Of a stretch of DNA of 17,279 nt, positions 14,088 to 17,279 are shown one piece after another. Source of the DNA: Deltaproteobacteria bacterium (GTDB lineage: Bacteria; Desulfobacterota; Desulfuromonadia; Geobacterales; Pseudopelobacteraceae); contig JAURXC010000206.1 in the NCBI GenBank assembly GCA_030654645.1, positions 1-17,279 of the forward strand, given 5' to 3'. Position numbers and translations under genes: made by a program. Every line of letters begins with the position of its first letter. The first letter of the stretch is position 1. The notes beneath the pieces were generated by a model. The model saw only the letters and a list, made by a program, of their open reading frames with translations. It had not been told where the DNA came from and ran no database searches.

Positions 14088-15047
14088 ATGACAATCCAGC
14101 GCCAGAAAGAGATATTGACGCTTCCCAGAATCCTGGTGGTAGAGGATGATCCGCTCTCCTGCGCCATGATCGAGATGTACCTTGAACAGGAGGGCTATCC
14201 CTGCGTTACCGCTCCCAACGGCCGCGAAGCGCTGGACCTGTTCAAGCGTGAACCGTTCCCGATCGTGATAACCGACTGGCTGATGCCGGAAATGGACGGC
14301 ACCGCCCTCTGCCAAGCCATCCGCGGCCTCAATACCGACAGCTACACCTACCTGATCCTGCTCACATCCCAGAATTCACCGGATGCTGTTGTCGAAGGTC
14401 TGGAATCGGGCGCCGACGAATACATCGTCAAACCGGTCAACCCGGCTGAACTCAAAGTCAGGCTCAAGGGAGCCCGACGGATTCTTGACCTGGAGGATGC
14501 ACTCAGAAAAAGTCTCTATGAAATACGGGAACTGTCGATTCATGACCCGCTGACCGGCGCCTTCAACCGCGGTTACATGGATCAACAGCTCAACCATGAA
14601 GTGCAGCGGGCCTATCGATACCGGCACCCGCTTTCGGTGATGATTTGCGACCTGGACCATTTCAAACAGGTCAATGACAGCCATGGCCACCATGCCGGAG
14701 ATTCGGTCCTCAGGCGTTCCATTGGAAACATCACCTCATCCATCCGCCAGAATATCGACTGGGTGGCGCGTTTCGGTGGGGAGGAGTTTGTTATCGTGCT
14801 ACCCGAAACCGATACGGCCGGATGTTGCGTGGTTGCGGAACGTATCCGCGAACGGATCGAACTCGGACCCGGTGCGGAAGATTCCGGTTCGATCAGAATC
14901 AGAATCACCGCCAGCTTTGGCACAGTCACGCTGGTTCCGGGCGATGAGCCGACTGCGACACCTGAGCAGCTTCTGCAACGGGCCGACCGGCGCATGTATC
15001 TGGCCAAACAGACGGGACGCAACCGGGTTGTATCAGCGGACAGCTAG
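14088..15047 (+). CDS. Response regulator with diguanylate cyclase (REC-GGEEF) output
   Basis: A 319-residue PleD/WspR-like protein. The receiver domain (about 14-128) has acidic Asp20/Asp21, phosphoacceptor Asp63 (T-D-W-L-M-P), Thr93 and Lys115 (V-K-P). A short coiled linker leads to the GGDEF domain (about 150-315) with metal ligand Asp188, guanine contacts Asn196 and Asp205, and the active GGEEF signature at 230-234. Asp205 is the canonical residue, not the serine of Hypr cyclases, so cyclic di-GMP rather than cGAMP is expected. The usual RxxD inhibitory site is replaced by Q-N-I-D, so product inhibition may be lost. No histidine kinase is adjacent. A modest AGGG ribosome binding site precedes the ATG. 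Confidence 0.93.
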   Translation: MTIQRQKEILTLPRILVVEDDPLSCAMIEMYLEQEGYPCVTAPNGREALDLFKREPFPIVITDWLMPEMDGTALCQAIRGLNTDSYTYLILLTSQNSPDAVVEGLESGADEYIVKPVNPAELKVRLKGARRILDLEDALRKSLYEIRELSIHDPLTGAFNRGYMDQQLNHEVQRAYRYRHPLSVMICDLDHFKQVNDSHGHHAGDSVLRRSIGNITSSIRQNIDWVARFGGEEFVIVLPETDTAGCCVVAERIRERIELGPGAEDSGSIRIRITASFGTVTLVPGDEPTATPEQLLQRADRRMYLAKQTGRNRVVSADS

Positions 15048-15106
15048 GATTAGAGCGCTACGGATCATACTCCTGTAAATCTTGCGGATATATTGCAAAA
15101 TAATTA

Positions 15107-15136
15107 TTGACAAGATTGCAGAGCAACTGTTACCTT
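15107..15136 (+). promoter_or_regulatory. Sigma-70 promoter of the SAM-regulated operon
   Basis: A perfect -35 TTGACA (15107-15112) is followed after 18 bp by a weak -10 TACCTT (15131-15136). Transcription would begin near 15143, about 30 nt before the riboswitch. Confidence 0.55.
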
Positions 15137-15173
15137 GAATCAACAGTAAGCACATCAAGTAAACGACATATAC

Positions 15174-15282
15174 TTCTTATCGAGAGCGACCGAGGGACTG
15201 GCCCGGCGACGTCGCGGCAACCAGCTTGAAAAAGCAAGGTGCCAAATCCAGCGAAACCTTCACCGGTTTCGACAGATAAGGA
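15174..15282 (+). ncRNA. SAM-I (S-box) riboswitch aptamer
   Basis: P1 is CTTATC (15176-15181) with GATAAG (15275-15280). P2 is GCGAC (15186-15190) with GTCGC (15211-15215). The core signatures GAGGGACTGGCCC, GGCAACC and GGTGCCAAATCCAGC are present in the right order. P3 is a CTTG/CAAG hairpin, and P4 is CGAAACC (15252-15258) with GGTTTCG (15265-15271). S-boxes bind S-adenosylmethionine and turn off methionine genes, which fits the transsulfuration-type gene downstream. Confidence 0.93.
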
Positions 15283-15326
15283 AGAGTGCCATCCAAAAGA
15301 TCCTCTTCCGCACCCCGGAAGGGGAT
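15280..15326 (+). terminator. Riboswitch expression platform: antiterminator/terminator switch
   Basis: Antiterminator: GGAAGAG (15280-15286), which overlaps the 3' side of P1, pairs with CTCTTCC (15303-15309). Terminator: the same CTCTTCC lies in an 11-bp stem, 15300-15310 with 15316-15326 (one G-U pair). SAM binding stabilises P1 and so favours the terminator. The following tail is only moderately T-rich (TTCTTACTTT), and the ribosome binding site GGAGG starts 10 nt later. Confidence 0.8.
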
Positions 15327-15345
15327 TCTTACTTTGGAGGCAGAT

Positions 15346-16482
15346 ATGAACATCGGCACGCAGGCGGTACAGATAGGACTTGAATGGGACACACGCACCG
15401 GAGCCGTATCGGTTCCGGTCTACCAGACAGCAACTTTCCGGCATCCGGGGCTCGGCCAGAGCACCGGTTATGACTATAGCCGCTCCGGCAACCCCACCCG
15501 CCAGGCGCTGGAGGATGGCATAGCCAGGCTGGACGGCGCCGCGCGCGGTTTCGCCTACTCATCGGGAATGGCGGCCATTGCCAACCTGCTGCTGCTCTTC
15601 AGGTCCGGCGACCACATCATCGTGACCGAAGACCTGTACGGCGGCACCTGCCGGCTTTTCGACAAGGTATTCAACCAATTCGGCCTCTCCTTCAGCTATG
15701 TGGACACCAGCGATATCGAGGCTGTGCGCACCGCGCTGCAGCCGTCCACCAAGGCAGTTTTCGTCGAGACCCTGACCAATCCGCTGCTCAAATTCGCCGA
15801 TCTGCCGGCCATATCGGACATCTGCAAAGAAAACCGGTTGCTGCTGATCGCCGACAACACCTTCCTGACCCCCTATCTGCTGCGTCCGCTGGATCAGGGC
15901 GCCGACATCGCGGTCTACAGCGCCACCAAATACCTGGCCGGACACAACGACACCGTCGCCGGCTTGGTCACGGTCAAGGACCCGGCCCTGGCCGAACAGG
16001 TCTACTTTCACCAGAACTCGGTCGGCGCGACCCTGGGGCCACAGGATTCCTGGCTGGTAATTCGCGGCATGAAGACCCTCTCGGTCAGACTGGACCGCCA
16101 CCAGGAGAATGCTCTCAAGATTGCTACCTGGCTGGCTTCCCATCCACGCATAACAAAGGTCTATTATCCTGGACTTAGTGAACATCCCGATCACGACCTG
16201 ATGAAGCGCAATGCCCGCGGTTTTGGCGCGATGATCGCCTTTGAGGTTGACAATCACGCGTTGGTGGAGCAGGTTTTGCTGAAAACCGGGCTGATCTCGT
16301 TTGCCGAAAGCCTGGGAGGGGTCGAAAGCCTGATCACCTTCCCGGAGGTGCAGACCCACGCCGACATCCCGCCCGAGCTGCGGGCGCGCCTCGGCATCAA
16401 CAACGTGCTGCTGCGCCTGTCGGTCGGGATCGAGGATGCCGAAGACCTGATAGCGGACCTGAAACAGGCCCTGGAGGCATAG
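15346..16482 (+). CDS. PLP-dependent transsulfuration enzyme (cystathionine gamma-synthase/beta-lyase family)
   Basis: A 378-residue Cys/Met-metabolism PLP enzyme. The start at ATG 15346 is set by GGAGG 5 nt upstream; an open frame reaching back to 15286 would read through the riboswitch terminator and is rejected. PLP-forming Lys195 lies in S-A-T-K-Y-L-A-G-H. Phosphate-binding Y-D-Y-S-R-S-G-N-P-T-R near residues 39-49, and S-S-G-M-A-A-I near 77, are typical, as is the C-terminal L-R-L-S-V-G-I-E-D. Such enzymes join cysteine to an activated homoserine, or split cystathionine to homocysteine. SAM riboswitch control argues for methionine synthesis. Which of the two reactions it runs cannot be told from sequence by eye. 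Confidence 0.92.
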   Translation: MNIGTQAVQIGLEWDTRTGAVSVPVYQTATFRHPGLGQSTGYDYSRSGNPTRQALEDGIARLDGAARGFAYSSGMAAIANLLLLFRSGDHIIVTEDLYGGTCRLFDKVFNQFGLSFSYVDTSDIEAVRTALQPSTKAVFVETLTNPLLKFADLPAISDICKENRLLLIADNTFLTPYLLRPLDQGADIAVYSATKYLAGHNDTVAGLVTVKDPALAEQVYFHQNSVGATLGPQDSWLVIRGMKTLSVRLDRHQENALKIATWLASHPRITKVYYPGLSEHPDHDLMKRNARGFGAMIAFEVDNHALVEQVLLKTGLISFAESLGGVESLITFPEVQTHADIPPELRARLGINNVLLRLSVGIEDAEDLIADLKQALEA

Positions 16483-16523
16483 CCGTAGCGTTTGTCAGTG
16501 ACTAACGAAGTGACAGATAAAGT

Positions 16524-16552
16524 CCCCCCCTGACAAGGGGGGCGGAGGGGGG
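16524..16552 (+). promoter_or_regulatory. C7 / double G-tract hairpin overlapping a ribosome binding site
   Basis: C7 (16524-16530) can pair with G6 at 16537-16542 (loop TGACAA) or with the second G tract at 16547-16552. The latter adjoins the GGAGG (16544-16548) used by the next gene, 10 nt before its ATG. The two pairings are exclusive, so the hairpin could hide or expose the start. It may instead be one copy of a dispersed C-tract/G-tract intergenic repeat. Confidence 0.55.
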
Positions 16553-16558
16553 TTACAG

Positions 16559-17279
16559 ATGAAACTCGCGACAAAACTGATCCACGGCGGCCCGAATATC
16601 GATCAGCAGACCGGCGCGCTGGGCGTGCCGATCTACCAGATATCCACCTACCGCCAGACTTCAGTAGACCATTTCAGCAAGTATGACTATGCCCGCGGCG
16701 ACAACCCGACCCGCGAGGCGCTGGAGGACACAATCGCCGTGCTGGAAGGTGGCAGCCGCTGCCTGGCCTTTGCCTCGGGCATGGCGGCCATCTCCACCAC
16801 GCTGATGATCTTCTCCCCCGGCGACCACCTGGTGGTCTGCGACGACGTCTACGGCGGCGCCTACCGGGTACTCTCGACCATTTTCAGCCGGATGGGTGTC
16901 AAATCGACCTTTGTGGACGCCACCGACCTGGCCGCCATCGAGGCCGCGATCCGGCCCGAAACCAGGGGCATCTACCTGGAGACCCCCTCCAACCCGCTGC
17001 TGAAAGTCACCGACCTGCGCGGAGCTGCGGAAATCGCCCGCCGCCACGGCATCATCACGCTGGTGGACAACACCTTCATGACCCCCTACCTGCAGCGTCC
17101 GCTGGAACTGGGCTGCGACATCGTGCTACATAGCGGCACCAAGTTCCTGAACGGCCACAGCGACGTGATCTGCGGCTTTGCCGTCGTCAGGGATGCCGAA
17201 CTGGGCCAGCGCATCCGCTACGTCCAGAACGCCTTCGGTACCGGGCTGGGACCGCAGGATTCCTTCCTGACGCTGCGTG
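16559..17279 (+). CDS. Second PLP-dependent transsulfuration enzyme (partial, C-terminus beyond window)
   Basis: The frame from ATG 16559 stays open to the right edge, 240 codons. It is a clear paralog of the preceding gene: Y-D-Y-A-R-G-D-N-P-T-R-E, F-A-S-G-M-A-A-I, E-T-P-S-N-P-L-L-K, V-D-N-T-F-M-T-P-Y-L and PLP Lys195 in S-G-T-K-F-L-N-G-H, at the same residue number as in the paralog. About a third of a normal 375-380-residue enzyme is missing. It lies 76 bp downstream in the same direction, so it is probably under the same SAM riboswitch. The pair plausibly splits the gamma-synthase and beta-lyase steps from cysteine to homocysteine. Its codon use is more G+C-rich than that of the cytochrome block. 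Confidence 0.92.
   Translation, partial: MKLATKLIHGGPNIDQQTGALGVPIYQISTYRQTSVDHFSKYDYARGDNPTREALEDTIAVLEGGSRCLAFASGMAAISTTLMIFSPGDHLVVCDDVYGGAYRVLSTIFSRMGVKSTFVDATDLAAIEAAIRPETRGIYLETPSNPLLKVTDLRGAAEIARRHGIITLVDNTFMTPYLQRPLELGCDIVLHSGTKFLNGHSDVICGFAVVRDAELGQRIRYVQNAFGTGLGPQDSFLTLR

Noticed and set aside
14088..15047. Hypr-type GGDEF making cGAMP
   Set aside because: The position that is serine in Hypr enzymes is the canonical aspartate (Asp205) here.
15286..15345. 20-residue N-terminal extension of the first transsulfuration-type enzyme
   Set aside because: It translates the riboswitch terminator stem; ATG 15346 has GGAGG at proper spacing and aligns with the paralog.

Overview
The window looks like chromosomal DNA of a dissimilatory metal-reducing deltaproteobacterium of the Geobacter/Desulfuromonadales type. 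It has several multiheme c-type cytochromes of 4, 8 and about 9-11 hemes, a System II (ResB/ResC) heme-ligation pair, NHL beta-propeller lipoproteins, a tungsten/molybdenum aldehyde:ferredoxin oxidoreductase, and an S-box (SAM-I) riboswitch ahead of two tandem transsulfuration-type genes. No species can be fixed from the sequence alone. No tRNA, rRNA, CRISPR array or insertion sequence was seen.

Region A (1-9484, all minus strand) is an extracellular-electron-transfer module. In transcription order it reads resB (TTG start), resC, a 9-to-11-heme cytochrome, an 8-heme cytochrome with an N-terminal beta-sandwich-like domain, NHL lipoprotein 2, a small tetraheme cytochrome resembling the nanowire-forming OmcE group, a strong terminator, NHL lipoprotein 1, and a large outer-membrane beta-barrel that runs off the left edge. 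Two near-consensus sigma-54 promoters (GG-N10-GC) precede exactly the tetraheme cytochrome and the barrel. A sigma-70-like promoter right behind the terminator would start NHL lipoprotein 1 as a leaderless mRNA. I infer a dedicated production line: ResBC attach heme, periplasmic multiheme proteins pass electrons, and the outer-membrane propellers and barrel help export or assemble the tetraheme cytochrome.

Region B (9485-10237) is a spacer between the divergent blocks. It contains an A/T-rich perfect palindrome, a sigma-70 promoter, a 68-residue one-helix membrane protein of unknown role with its own terminator, and a possible 28-codon leader ORF.

Region C (10238-13970, plus strand) is a compact operon: a MoaD/ThiS-like sulfur carrier, an AOR-family tungsto/molybdo-enzyme, and an aldehyde dehydrogenase of the alpha-ketoglutarate-semialdehyde type. 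All point to aldehyde/acid interconversion.

Region D (14088-15047) is a single response regulator with a GGEEF diguanylate cyclase domain. Region E (15107-17279) is a SAM-controlled methionine/cysteine locus: promoter, S-box aptamer with an antiterminator/terminator switch, one complete PLP enzyme and the first two thirds of its tandem paralog.
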